Source: Clostridia bacterium (lineage in GTDB: Bacteria > Bacillota_A > Clostridia > Christensenellales > Borkfalkiaceae). From it: a stretch of DNA of 16,871 nucleotides. The notes beneath the pieces are model-generated. The model had not been told where the DNA came from and made no database searches. It saw nothing but the letters and a program-made list of their open reading frames with translations. Below, in pieces: positions 7,794 through 14,565 of this stretch. The stretch is taken from assembly GCA_017504735.1 (NCBI GenBank), contig JAFVQP010000079.1, positions 1 to 16,871 of the forward strand, read 5' to 3'. How positions within the stretch are numbered: the first letter of the stretch is position 1; every line of letters begins with the position of its first letter. Both the position numbers and the translations under genes were made by a program.

Positions 7794-8273
7794 ATGAAAA
7801 AAACCGAACGAATTATAGCGGCGGTACTTACAATGGTGGTTGGTATTTTATTGATTGCCATGCAAGATAAATTCATCGGCGTGTTAATGTCGATCGCAGG
7901 GGCTTGCTTGATTGTCCTCGGTGTGGTGGATTTATGTCATCGATACGTTCCGCCTGCGGTGGTGAAAATCATTTCGGGTATTTTGATTATCGTATGTGGG
8001 TGGGTACTTGTGGAAGCGGTGCTTTATATCATTGCGGCAATGCTGCTGATTGCAGGGATTTTACTACTGTACGATAAAATAAAAAAGCGTGTAACGTGTG
8101 ATACCGTTTTTAAAACCGTGTTAGAATATGCATTACCTTCAGTGTTTATTGTAATCGGTTGTGTGTTATTGTTTCATCAAGCGTTTGCAATTGAAATTAT
8201 ATTTGTAATAACAGGTATTTTGACTTTGCTAGACGGTACAATATTATTACTGGAAGCATTTGAAGAAGAATAA
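7794..8273 (+). CDS. Six-helix membrane protein, DUF308/HdeD-like
   Basis: This 159-residue, very hydrophobic protein has six predicted membrane segments at about 6-22, 27-46, 56-72, 73-92, 113-129 and 131-150. A basic loop (YDKIKKR) follows the fourth, and the C-terminus is acidic. The paired short helices with Gly-rich turns (GILLIA, GVLMSIAGACLIVLG, GILIIVCG) resemble the DUF308/HdeD-like family, named after E. coli HdeD, whose biochemical role is unknown. The ATG at 7794 has a GAGGTG just upstream. It lies 18 bases after the cysteine-rich gene and ends 5 bases before a strong terminator, so the two form a complete two-gene operon. The membrane topology is clear; the family call is likely; the function is unknown. 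Confidence 0.8.
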   Translation: MKKTERIIAAVLTMVVGILLIAMQDKFIGVLMSIAGACLIVLGVVDLCHRYVPPAVVKIISGILIIVCGWVLVEAVLYIIAAMLLIAGILLLYDKIKKRVTCDTVFKTVLEYALPSVFIVIGCVLLFHQAFAIEIIFVITGILTLLDGTILLLEAFEEE

Positions 8274-8278
8274 TTTTT

Positions 8279-8307
8279 AAACCTTGTCTATACGGCAAGG
8301 TTTTTTT
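8279..8307 (+). terminator. Intrinsic terminator of the DUF308 unit
   Basis: A 10-bp stem (8279-8288 with 8294-8303, one G-T pair) has a 5-base TATAC loop, and a T-run continues to 8307. It begins 5 bases after the stop codon. Confidence 0.92.
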
Positions 8308-8312
8308 GTTTT

Positions 8313-8340
8313 GGCGGGGTGTTTTCCCCGCCTTTACTTT
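8313..8340 (+). terminator. Second GC-rich hairpin, possible back-up terminator
   Basis: GGCGGGG (8313-8319) pairs perfectly with CCCCGCC (8326-8332) across a TGTTTT loop, followed by an interrupted T tract (TTTACTTT). It sits 5 bases beyond the first terminator. The all-GC stem makes it the strongest 7-bp hairpin in the window; the imperfect T tract makes termination less sure. Confidence 0.6.
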
Positions 8341-8369
8341 GTAAAGACTATAAAATGATAAAAATTTAT

Positions 8370-8385
8370 CGATTTAACGATTTAA
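8370..8385 (+). repeat. Tandem 8-bp repeat upstream of the large-operon promoter
   Basis: CGATTTAA occurs twice in direct tandem (8370-8377 and 8378-8385), about 26 bases upstream of the -35 box at 8411. The position suits an activator site, but the repeat is short and AT-rich and could be chance. Confidence 0.4.
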
Positions 8386-8410
8386 AATATTTAAAAAGTG
8401 CTTCAAATGT

Positions 8411-8439
8411 TTTGTGTTTGGGGGAAAGTATGCTATAAT
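8411..8439 (+). promoter_or_regulatory. Promoter of the dehydrogenase-fumarase-Hdr-Flx operon, extended -10
   Basis: A TATAAT (8434-8439) is preceded by TGC (8431-8433), giving the same TGCTATAAT extended -10 as pfkA. The -35 region is TTTGTG (8411-8416, 17-base spacer) or TTGTGT (8412-8417, 16-base spacer), a weak match that suits an extended -10 promoter. The predicted start is near 8446, leaving a leader of about 83 bases. Confidence 0.75.
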
Positions 8440-8452
8440 AGAGTTGTATAAT

Positions 8453-8489
8453 TGCGTAAGCTTGGGATAGTGCGCCCAATACTTGCGTA
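8453..8489 (+). promoter_or_regulatory. Structured 5' leader hairpin of the operon
   Basis: Bases 8453-8460 pair with 8482-8489 (8 bp, two G-U pairs) and 8462-8466 with 8475-8479 (5 bp), with a small internal loop and an 8-base apical loop. It would begin about 7 bases after the predicted transcription start. It matches no riboswitch I recognise and has no T-run, so it is not an intrinsic terminator. A role in mRNA stability or as a protein-binding site is possible. Confidence 0.5.
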
Positions 8490-8528
8490 TAGAAGTTGGA
8501 AAAAATTAAACAAATGGAGATAAAAATT

Positions 8529-9479
8529 ATGAACAACAAAGTGACAATCATCGGTGCAGGTTCGGTAGGTGCTACGGTAGCATACACCTTGGTGACGACG
8601 GGCTCGGTTTCGGAAATCGTATTGATTGACGTAAACGAAGCAAAAGCTAAAGGGGAAGCGCTTGACATGATTCAGGCTACGCCTTACCTTTACCCTGTAA
8701 AAGTTTATTTCGGTACCTATGAAGATGCGGTTGGTTCGGACATGGTTATCGTAACGTCGGGTGTAGGCAGAAAGCCTGGTCAATCTCGTATCGATTTGAC
8801 GCAAATCAACGTTAATATCTTGAAGAGCATCGCTCCTCAAATCGTAAAATATGCGCCTGATGCATTGTATATTTTCGTTGCAAACCCCGTTGACGTACTC
8901 ACCTACGTATTCTGCAAAATTACGGGTATCCCCAAGAACCGTGTAATCGGTACGGGTTGTACGCTTGACAGCATTCGTTTGAGAACTCGCCTTTCCGAAT
9001 TGTACTCGGTAAATCAACAGCAAGTACACGCATACGTTTTGGGCGAACACGGCGATTCTTCCTTTGTCGCTTGGTCCACGGCAAACATTTCTGGTATCCC
9101 TCTTGATGAATTCGAAGGTACTTTGACGGCAAAAGAAGGGGTAAAGGTATCTCCTTACACGCATGAAGAAGTGGAAGAATACGTTAAGAAATCGGGTGGT
9201 AAAATTATTGCAGGCAAAGGCGCAACCTTCTACGGTATTGCTACTTCCGTAATGAAGATTGTAAACGCTGTTTATGCAAATGCAAATACGGTTTTGCCCG
9301 TTTCCAGCGTACTTGATGGTGAATATGGCATTTCCGACGTTGCTCTTTCCACGCTTTGCGTAATTGGTAAAAATGGTATTGTAACCACCTTGACGCCGAA
9401 GCTTTCCGATGAGGAACTTGGAAAGATGAAAAACAGTGCGGAAATGCTTAAGGGCGTTATCGCACAAATCGAAATCTAA
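8529..9479 (+). CDS. L-lactate/malate dehydrogenase family enzyme (LDH-like, Arg at the specificity position)
   Basis: This 316-residue NAD-dependent 2-hydroxyacid dehydrogenase starts at the ATG at 8529, with GGAGA eight bases upstream. In-frame starts at 8496 (TTG) and 8514 are less well placed. GAGSVGATVA (9-18) and D34 form the NAD site. The catalytic residues of the LDH/MDH family are present: R87, N119, D147, R150 and H174 (in GEHGDSSF). The backbone is LDH-like (EHGDSS; KGATFYGIA with T233). However, position 81, which corresponds to the canonical Gln102 of LDH, is Arg (GRKPGQSR), the residue found in malate dehydrogenases. I therefore infer oxaloacetate/malate as a likely substrate, supported by fumC 23 bases downstream. 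True LDH activity is not excluded. It is the first gene of the operon. Confidence 0.88.
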   Translation: MNNKVTIIGAGSVGATVAYTLVTTGSVSEIVLIDVNEAKAKGEALDMIQATPYLYPVKVYFGTYEDAVGSDMVIVTSGVGRKPGQSRIDLTQINVNILKSIAPQIVKYAPDALYIFVANPVDVLTYVFCKITGIPKNRVIGTGCTLDSIRLRTRLSELYSVNQQQVHAYVLGEHGDSSFVAWSTANISGIPLDEFEGTLTAKEGVKVSPYTHEEVEEYVKKSGGKIIAGKGATFYGIATSVMKIVNAVYANANTVLPVSSVLDGEYGISDVALSTLCVIGKNGIVTTLTPKLSDEELGKMKNSAEMLKGVIAQIEI

Positions 9480-9502
9480 ATTAAAATAACGGAGTAAAAA
9501 TT

Positions 9503-10879
9503 ATGGAATACCGTATTGAAAAAGACACGATGGGTGAAATGCAGGTCCCTGCGGATAGATACTGGGCTGCGCAAACGCAGAGAAGTTATCAAAATTTCCG
9601 CATCGGTGACGAAATTATGCCCCGTGAAATAACGAGGGCGTTTGGTATCTTGAAAAAGGCAGCTGCCCTTGCAAACTGCAAGCTTGGTAAGCTTCCTGAA
9701 GAAAAGAAAGATGCAATTTGCGCGGCTTGCGACGAAGTGATTTCTGGCGAATTGAACGGACACTTCCCCTTGGTTGTATGGCAAACGGGCAGCGGTACGC
9801 AGTCGAATATGAATGCGAATGAAGTTATCGCAAATCGCGGTAATGAAATCGCGGGTAAGAAATTGCTTCACCCTAATGACGATATCAACAAGAGTCAAAG
9901 CTCCAACGATACCTTCCCTACGGCAATGCATATTGCGGCTGTTGTTGCAATTGAAGACAAACTTTTCCCTGCAATGGACAAGTTGATTGCTACCTTAAAG
10001 CGTTTGGAAGCAGAAAACGAAGGAATTGTTAAGAGTGGTAGAACGCACTTGCAAGATGCAGTTCCCATCGCATTCTCGCAAGAAATCAGCGGTTGGACGA
10101 ATATGGTGGAAAAGGCAAAGGCTCAGCTTCAGTTGGCGTTGCCTGGCTTGAAAGAACTTGCACTTGGCGGTACGGCTGTTGGTACGGGCTTGAACGCCCC
10201 CAAAGGCTTCGCTGAGGAAGTAGCGGCTCAAGTTTCCATATTGACAGGTAAAACCTTTATTACGGCTGAAAATAAATACCATGCATTGACGGCGAAGGAT
10301 GAACTCGTATTTGCGCATGGTGCATTGAAAGCGCTTGCTTGCAACCTTATGAAGATTGCAAACGACGTTCGTTGGTTGGCGAGTGGTCCTCGTGATGGCC
10401 TTGGCGAAATTTTCATCCCTGAAAATGAACCCGGTTCCTCGATCATGCCTGGTAAAGTAAATCCTACGCAGTGCGAATCGATGACGATGGTTGCCGTACA
10501 GGTTATGGCAAACGACGTAGCAGTAGGGGTAGGTGCTTCGCAGGGTAACTTTGAACTTAACGTGTTCATGCCCGTAATCATCTACAACTTCTTGCAGTCG
10601 GTACGTTTGCTTGCGGATGGTATTGTATCCTTTGAAAGCAACTGTGTAACGGGTATTAAGGCAAATAAGGAAAAAATGCATCATAACCTTTACAACTCTT
10701 TGATGCTTGTAACCGCACTTAATCCTTACATCGGTTATGAAAATGCGGCGAAGACGGCGAAGAAGGCATATAAGGAAAACATTTCTTTGAAAGAAGCTTG
10801 CGTTGCGCTTGGTTTCTTGACGGCTGAAAAGTTCGACGAAGTATTCCGTCCTGAAGAAATGGCATACCCTCAAAAATAA
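9503..10879 (+). CDS. fumC: Class II fumarate hydratase (fumarase C)
   Basis: This 458-residue enzyme of normal FumC length interconverts malate and fumarate without an iron-sulfur cluster. It carries the fumarase/aspartase superfamily motifs GSGTQSNMN (97-105), SSNDTFPT (133-140), GRTHLQDA (179-186, with the general acid-base-associated H182) and the signature [15 protein letters not shown] (311-325). S313 is the likely catalytic base and K318/N320 are substrate-binding residues. [11 protein letters not shown] favours fumarase over aspartase. The ATG at 9503 has a GGAG eight bases upstream. The gene lies 23 bases after the LDH/MDH-like gene and 30 bases before hdrB, placing malate/fumarate chemistry in the same transcript as the Hdr-Flx electron-transfer genes. 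An oxygen-stable fumarase is unremarkable in itself; its operon position is the notable part. Confidence 0.95.
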   Translation: MEYRIEKDTMGEMQVPADRYWAAQTQRSYQNFRIGDEIMPREITRAFGILKKAAALANCKLGKLPEEKKDAICAACDEVISGELNGHFPLVVWQTGSGTQSNMNANEVIANRGNEIAGKKLLHPNDDINKSQSSNDTFPTAMHIAAVVAIEDKLFPAMDKLIATLKRLEAENEGIVKSGRTHLQDAVPIAFSQEISGWTNMVEKAKAQLQLALPGLKELALGGTAVGTGLNAPKGFAEEVAAQVSILTGKTFITAENKYHALTAKDELVFAHGALKALACNLMKIANDVRWLASGPRDGLGEIFIPENEPGSSIMPGKVNPTQCESMTMVAVQVMANDVAVGVGASQGNFELNVFMPVIIYNFLQSVRLLADGIVSFESNCVTGIKANKEKMHHNLYNSLMLVTALNPYIGYENAAKTAKKAYKENISLKEACVALGFLTAEKFDEVFRPEEMAYPQK

Positions 10880-10909
10880 CGGAAGAAATTTACCAAAGGT
10901 GCTAAAAAT

Positions 10910-11689
10910 ATGAAAATCAGTTATTATCCCGGTTGTACGCTTAGGACGAAGGCAAAGGAATTGGACGTAACCGCCCGTCTTTGCGCAGAAACCTTGGGTG
11001 TAGAAATGGAGGAAATTGAAAATTGGCAATGTTGCGGTGCGGTCTATAAAATGGGCACTGATGAAATCGCAACGAAGTTGTCTGCGGTACGTGCGCTTGC
11101 GGCGGCAAAGAAAAACGGTGGTAAGCTTCTTACCCTTTGCTCGGCTTGTCACAACGTAATTAAGCGTGCCAACGAAGACATGAAAACGAATGAAGATATT
11201 TGCTTTCGTGCCAACAACTACTTGAAACTTGACGAACCCTATAAAGGGGAAACAGAAGTTATCCACTATCTTGAAATGTTGAAAAATATTGTAGGATTTG
11301 ACAATATCAAGAAAGCGGTGGTAAATCCCATCAATAGAAAGATTGGTGCGTATTACGGTTGCTTATTACTTCGTCCTAGCGGCGTAATGGCATTCGACAA
11401 TCCTGAAAATCCTACCATTATTGAGGATTTTATTCGCGCAATTGGCGGCACGCCCGTTGTATATCCGTTCCGTAACGAATGTTGCGGTGCTTACGTATCA
11501 CTGAAGAATAGTGAATTGCCGAAGAAAAAGAGCGAAAAGGTGCTTGCAAGCGCGAAAGAAAAGGGCGCTGAAGAAGTGATTACTGCTTGTCCGCTTTGCC
11601 TTTATAATTTACAGGCAAACGGCGGCGATATTTTGCCTGTTAAGTATTTCACGGAACTGCTTGCAGAAGCATTGGGGGTGAAGGCATGA
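10910..11689 (+). CDS. hdrB: Heterodisulfide reductase subunit B homologue (HdrB)
   Basis: This 259-residue protein contains two complete CCG cysteine-rich domains: C9, C41-C42-G, C77-x2-C80, and C151, C191-C192-G, C227-x2-C230. In methanogen HdrB these bind two noncubane [4Fe-4S] clusters that split the CoM-S-S-CoB disulfide. Bacterial homologues act on other, often unknown, acceptors. No methanogen coenzymes are expected here, so the acceptor is open. Similar CCG domains occur in thiol:fumarate reductase TfrB and in some succinate dehydrogenase membrane-anchor subunits, which is relevant given the adjacent fumarase. The ATG at 10910 has AAAGGTG eight bases upstream; the end overlaps hdrC by 4 bases (ATGA). 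No cysteine of either motif is missing, so the protein should be functional. Confidence 0.9.
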   Translation: MKISYYPGCTLRTKAKELDVTARLCAETLGVEMEEIENWQCCGAVYKMGTDEIATKLSAVRALAAAKKNGGKLLTLCSACHNVIKRANEDMKTNEDICFRANNYLKLDEPYKGETEVIHYLEMLKNIVGFDNIKKAVVNPINRKIGAYYGCLLLRPSGVMAFDNPENPTIIEDFIRAIGGTPVVYPFRNECCGAYVSLKNSELPKKKSEKVLASAKEKGAEEVITACPLCLYNLQANGGDILPVKYFTELLAEALGVKA

Positions 11690-12072
11690 CGAAAGAAGAA
11701 CGCATTGAAAATCTCAATAGATTAAGCGGCACTGACGTAAGAAAATGTATGAAGTGCGGCAAATGCTCTGGTCGTTGTCCTGCGTTTAATGATATGGACA
11801 TTAAGCCCCATCAATTCGTATCGATGCTTTGCCAAGGTAAGATTGATCAGTTGCTTGAAAGTCAAGCGATTTGGAATTGTCTTTCCTGCATGGCTTGCGT
11901 AGAGCGTTGTCCTCGCGGTGTTGCGCCTGCGGCAGTGGTGGAAGCGGTGCGTGATACGGTTGTCCGTATGCAGGGTGCAAACGGCATTAAAGCTGAGGAA
12001 ATTCCTCCCATTGTGGACGAGCTTATACCTCAACAGCTGCTTGTCAGCGCGTATAGAAAGTATAACAAGTAA
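11686..12072 (+). CDS. hdrC: Heterodisulfide reductase subunit C homologue (HdrC)
   Basis: This 128-residue soluble ferredoxin-like protein has two [4Fe-4S] motifs: C21-x2-C24-x2-C27-x3-C31-P and C65-x2-C68-x2-C71-x3-C75-P. HdrC carries electrons from the HdrA flavin to the HdrB clusters. It is shorter than many HdrC proteins and has no membrane segment, so this is the cytoplasmic HdrABC type and not the membrane-bound HdrDE type. The start overlaps the hdrB stop by 4 bases, which suggests coupled translation and equal stoichiometry. Confidence 0.9.
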   Translation: MTKEERIENLNRLSGTDVRKCMKCGKCSGRCPAFNDMDIKPHQFVSMLCQGKIDQLLESQAIWNCLSCMACVERCPRGVAPAAVVEAVRDTVVRMQGANGIKAEEIPPIVDELIPQQLLVSAYRKYNK

Positions 12073-12076
12073 CTCC

Positions 12077-12091
12077 CCGAAGTGATTTCGG
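12077..12091 (+). other. Intercistronic hairpin between hdrC and hdrA
   Basis: CCGAA (12077-12081) pairs with TTCGG (12087-12091) across a 5-base loop in the 57-base hdrC-hdrA gap, the widest gap within the operon. No T-run follows, so it is not an intrinsic terminator. It could mark an mRNA processing or stability point, or be chance. Confidence 0.35.
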
Positions 12092-12129
12092 TTATTAAGA
12101 AAAAATTCTAAAGAAAGAGAGTGAACAAA

Positions 12130-14121
12130 ATGCAAAGAATAGGTGTTTTTATTTGTTGGTGCGGCAGCAATATTGCGGCTACGGTAGATGTAGTAAAAGT
12201 CGCGGAAACCATTAAACACGAGCCTGGCGTTGTTTTCGCAGCAAACTATCAATATATGTGCTCCGAAAATGGTCAGCAGCTCATCAAGCAAGCCATTAAA
12301 GAACATAATCTTACGGGCATCGTTGTAGGCGCTTGTTCGCCTAGAATGCACGAAGCAACCTTCCGTAAGGCAGCTGAAGAAGCAGGTCTCAACCCTTATA
12401 TGGTTGAAATTGCAAACATTCGTGAACATTGTTCGTGGATCCACAAGGATATGGAAGAAGCTACTGAAAAAGCGGTTATCCTTGTTCGTACGGCAATTGC
12501 AAAAGTGAAATTGAACGCACCCTTGACGGCAGGCGAAAGCCCCGTTGCAAAGCGTGCGCTCGTTATCGGTGGCGGTATTGCAGGTATCCAAGCGGCTTTG
12601 GATATCGCAGACGCAGGCTTTAAGGTTGATATTGTAGAAAAGAATGCAACCATCGGCGGCAGAATGGCTCAGCTCGATAAGACGTTCCCCACGCTCGACT
12701 GCTCCGCTTGTATTCTTACCCCGAAAATGGTAGATTGTGCGCAGCACGAAAATATTGAAATCCTTTCCTACTCCGAAGTGGACGATGTAAAGGGCTTCGT
12801 AGGTAACTTCAACGTTAAAATTCGCCGCAAGGCAAGATACGTTGACGAAACGAAGTGTACGGGTTGTAAGCTTTGTATGGAAAAATGTCCTTCGAAGAAG
12901 GGCTTGAACGAGTTCAATATGAACTTGAATACGCGTACGGCAATTCACATTCCCTTCGCGCAGGCAATCCCTAACGTTGCGGTAATCGACTCGACACAAT
13001 GTCTTAAATTTAAGACGGGTAAATGCGGTATTTGTCAAAAATTCTGCGAAGTTGGCGCAATCAACTTTGAACAGCAGGATACGTTTGTAGAACGTCAATA
13101 TGGTGCAATTGTCGTTGCAACCGGATTCAAGCCCATCGCACTTGACAACTTCAACGAATATGGCTATTCGGACAACAAGGACGTTATCACGTCGCTTGAA
13201 TTGGAACGTTTGATGAATGCGGCTGGCCCTACCAATGGTGTTCTTCTTCGTCCTTCCGACAACGAACATCCTCACGTTATTACCTTCATTCAATGTGTAG
13301 GCTCGCGTGATACCAGCGGTTGTGGTAAACCTTACTGCTCCAAAATCTGCTGTATGTACACGGCAAAACACGCAATGATGATTCGTGAAAAATACCCCGA
13401 TACGCAGGTAAACGTATTCTATATCGATATTCGTACCCCTGGTAAGAATTATGATGAATTCTACCGTCGCGCGGTTGAACAATACGGTGTAAACTATATC
13501 AAGGGTATGGTTGGTAAAGTTTACAATGAAAACGGTAAGTTGATGGTACAAGGTTCTAACCTTATCGATAACGAACAAGTTACGATTGAATCCGACCTTG
13601 TTGTTTTGGCAACGGCAATCGAACCGGAACCTTCCGTAAGAAAGGTTGCGACCTTGTTGACGGCAAGTATCGACACCAACAATTTCTTGACGGAATCGCA
13701 CGCGAAGCTTCGTCCCGTAGAAAGTCCTACGGCAGGTGTATATCTTGCAGGTGTATGTCAAGGTCCTAAGGATATTCCTGAAACTGTTTCGCAGGCATCC
13801 GCTTGTGCTGCAAAGGTTATCGGTTTGCTTGTAAAAGATAAGTTGAAGACGAACCCTTGCGTAGCTTCGCCTGATGAAATGATGTGTAACGGTTGCAGTC
13901 AGTGTGCAAACGTTTGCGCATACGGTGCAATTACTTATGTAGAAAAAGAATTCCGTATGCCTGGTGGCAAGACGGAAATCCGTCGCGTAGCATCTGTAAA
14001 CCCTGCAGTTTGTCAAGGTTGCGGCGCATGTACGGTAACTTGTCCTTCGGGCGCGATGGACTTGAAGGGCTTTAGCTCGAAGCAAATTATGTCGGAGGTG
14101 GAAGCAATATGCAAGATGTAA
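12130..14121 (+). CDS. hdrA: Heterodisulfide reductase subunit A homologue (HdrA), flavin-bifurcating core
   Basis: I start this 663-residue protein at the ATG at 12130 (MQRIGVFICWCG), with GAGAGTG six bases upstream. An in-frame GTG at 12121 would add three residues and has a poorer ribosome site. The N-terminal domain has the C9-x-C11-G motif. A dinucleotide fold (GGGIAG, 147-152) with a thioredoxin-reductase-like body holds the FAD that, in characterised HdrA, bifurcates electrons. Iron-sulfur motifs are: C243-x2-C246-x2-C249-x3-C253-P; C291, C299, C302, C306; and two C-terminal ferredoxin clusters, C586/C589/C592/C596 and C628/C631/C634/C638. The DCSACI (190-195) and CVGSRD...CSKICC (389-408) segments are typical of the family. 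The inferred role is to split electron pairs between ferredoxin and HdrBC. It overlaps the next gene by 13 bases. Confidence 0.95.
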   Translation: MQRIGVFICWCGSNIAATVDVVKVAETIKHEPGVVFAANYQYMCSENGQQLIKQAIKEHNLTGIVVGACSPRMHEATFRKAAEEAGLNPYMVEIANIREHCSWIHKDMEEATEKAVILVRTAIAKVKLNAPLTAGESPVAKRALVIGGGIAGIQAALDIADAGFKVDIVEKNATIGGRMAQLDKTFPTLDCSACILTPKMVDCAQHENIEILSYSEVDDVKGFVGNFNVKIRRKARYVDETKCTGCKLCMEKCPSKKGLNEFNMNLNTRTAIHIPFAQAIPNVAVIDSTQCLKFKTGKCGICQKFCEVGAINFEQQDTFVERQYGAIVVATGFKPIALDNFNEYGYSDNKDVITSLELERLMNAAGPTNGVLLRPSDNEHPHVITFIQCVGSRDTSGCGKPYCSKICCMYTAKHAMMIREKYPDTQVNVFYIDIRTPGKNYDEFYRRAVEQYGVNYIKGMVGKVYNENGKLMVQGSNLIDNEQVTIESDLVVLATAIEPEPSVRKVATLLTASIDTNNFLTESHAKLRPVESPTAGVYLAGVCQGPKDIPETVSQASACAAKVIGLLVKDKLKTNPCVASPDEMMCNGCSQCANVCAYGAITYVEKEFRMPGGKTEIRRVASVNPAVCQGCGACTVTCPSGAMDLKGFSSKQIMSEVEAICKM

Positions 14122-14564
14122 CCACGGAAAAGAAAGAATTTACCCCGAACATCGTAGCTTTTTGCTGTAACTGGTGTTCGTATGCAGGTGCTGACCTTGC
14201 AGGTTCTAGCCGTTTGAGCTATCCTGCAAACGTAAAAATTATTCGCGTACCTTGCTCCTGCCGTGTAAACCCCACCTTCATTTTAAAGGCGTTCCTGCAG
14301 GGGGCTGACGGCGTAATTATTTGCGGTTGTCACCCTGGCGACTGCCATTACGTAACGGGTAACTATTACACGAGAAGAAGAATTGCAATGCTTTACAGCT
14401 TCCTTAATTATATGGGTATTGAAAAAGAACGTACCCGTTTAGAATGGGTATCCGCAGCTGAAGGCGCACGTTTCTCCGCCGTTATGAACGATTTTGTAAA
14501 AACGGTAACGGAGCTTGGTGAAAACAAGCGTCTTACCGACCTCAGAGTAAAGGAGGGCGAATAA
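14109..14564 (+). CDS. flxD: MvhD/FlxD-like iron-sulfur protein (hydrogenase delta-subunit family)
   Basis: This 151-residue protein carries the family hallmark CCNWCSYAGADLAG (19-32), then CGCHPGDCHY (72-81) and LEWVSAAEG. In methanogens MvhD holds a [2Fe-2S] cluster and passes electrons from hydrogenase to HdrA; in Flx complexes the equivalent FlxD links the NADH-oxidising part to HdrA. No hydrogenase gene is visible, and the FlxA-like gene downstream supports the second reading. An additional cysteine, C51, follows C49 (PCSCRVNP) where I recall family members having Gly (CSGRV). The start lies within hdrA with a strong GGAGGTGG upstream (14094-14101), and the stop is one base from the next start, so translation is probably coupled on both sides. 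Confidence 0.9.
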   Translation: MQDVTTEKKEFTPNIVAFCCNWCSYAGADLAGSSRLSYPANVKIIRVPCSCRVNPTFILKAFLQGADGVIICGCHPGDCHYVTGNYYTRRRIAMLYSFLNYMGIEKERTRLEWVSAAEGARFSAVMNDFVKTVTELGENKRLTDLRVKEGE

Positions 14565-14565
14565 G

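Noticed and set aside
8332..8346. CTTTAC-TTT-GTAAAG inverted repeat
   Set aside because: It is short, lies in the tail of the second terminator and far from the promoter boxes, and has no following T-run; it is probably chance.
8433..9467. 344-codon minus-strand frame opposite the dehydrogenase gene
   Set aside because: It is a mirror of the dehydrogenase codons with no recognisable product, and its 3' end runs into the operon promoter.
9995..11266. 423-codon minus-strand frame opposite fumC and hdrB
   Set aside because: It is in codon register with both real genes and caused by the same codon bias; no motif is visible in the product.
11722..14085. 787-codon open frame on the minus strand opposite hdrC and hdrA
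   Set aside because: It is aligned codon-for-codon with hdrC/hdrA, which have full family motifs, and its product has no recognisable domain. It stays open only because the sense genes avoid TTA, CTA and TCA.
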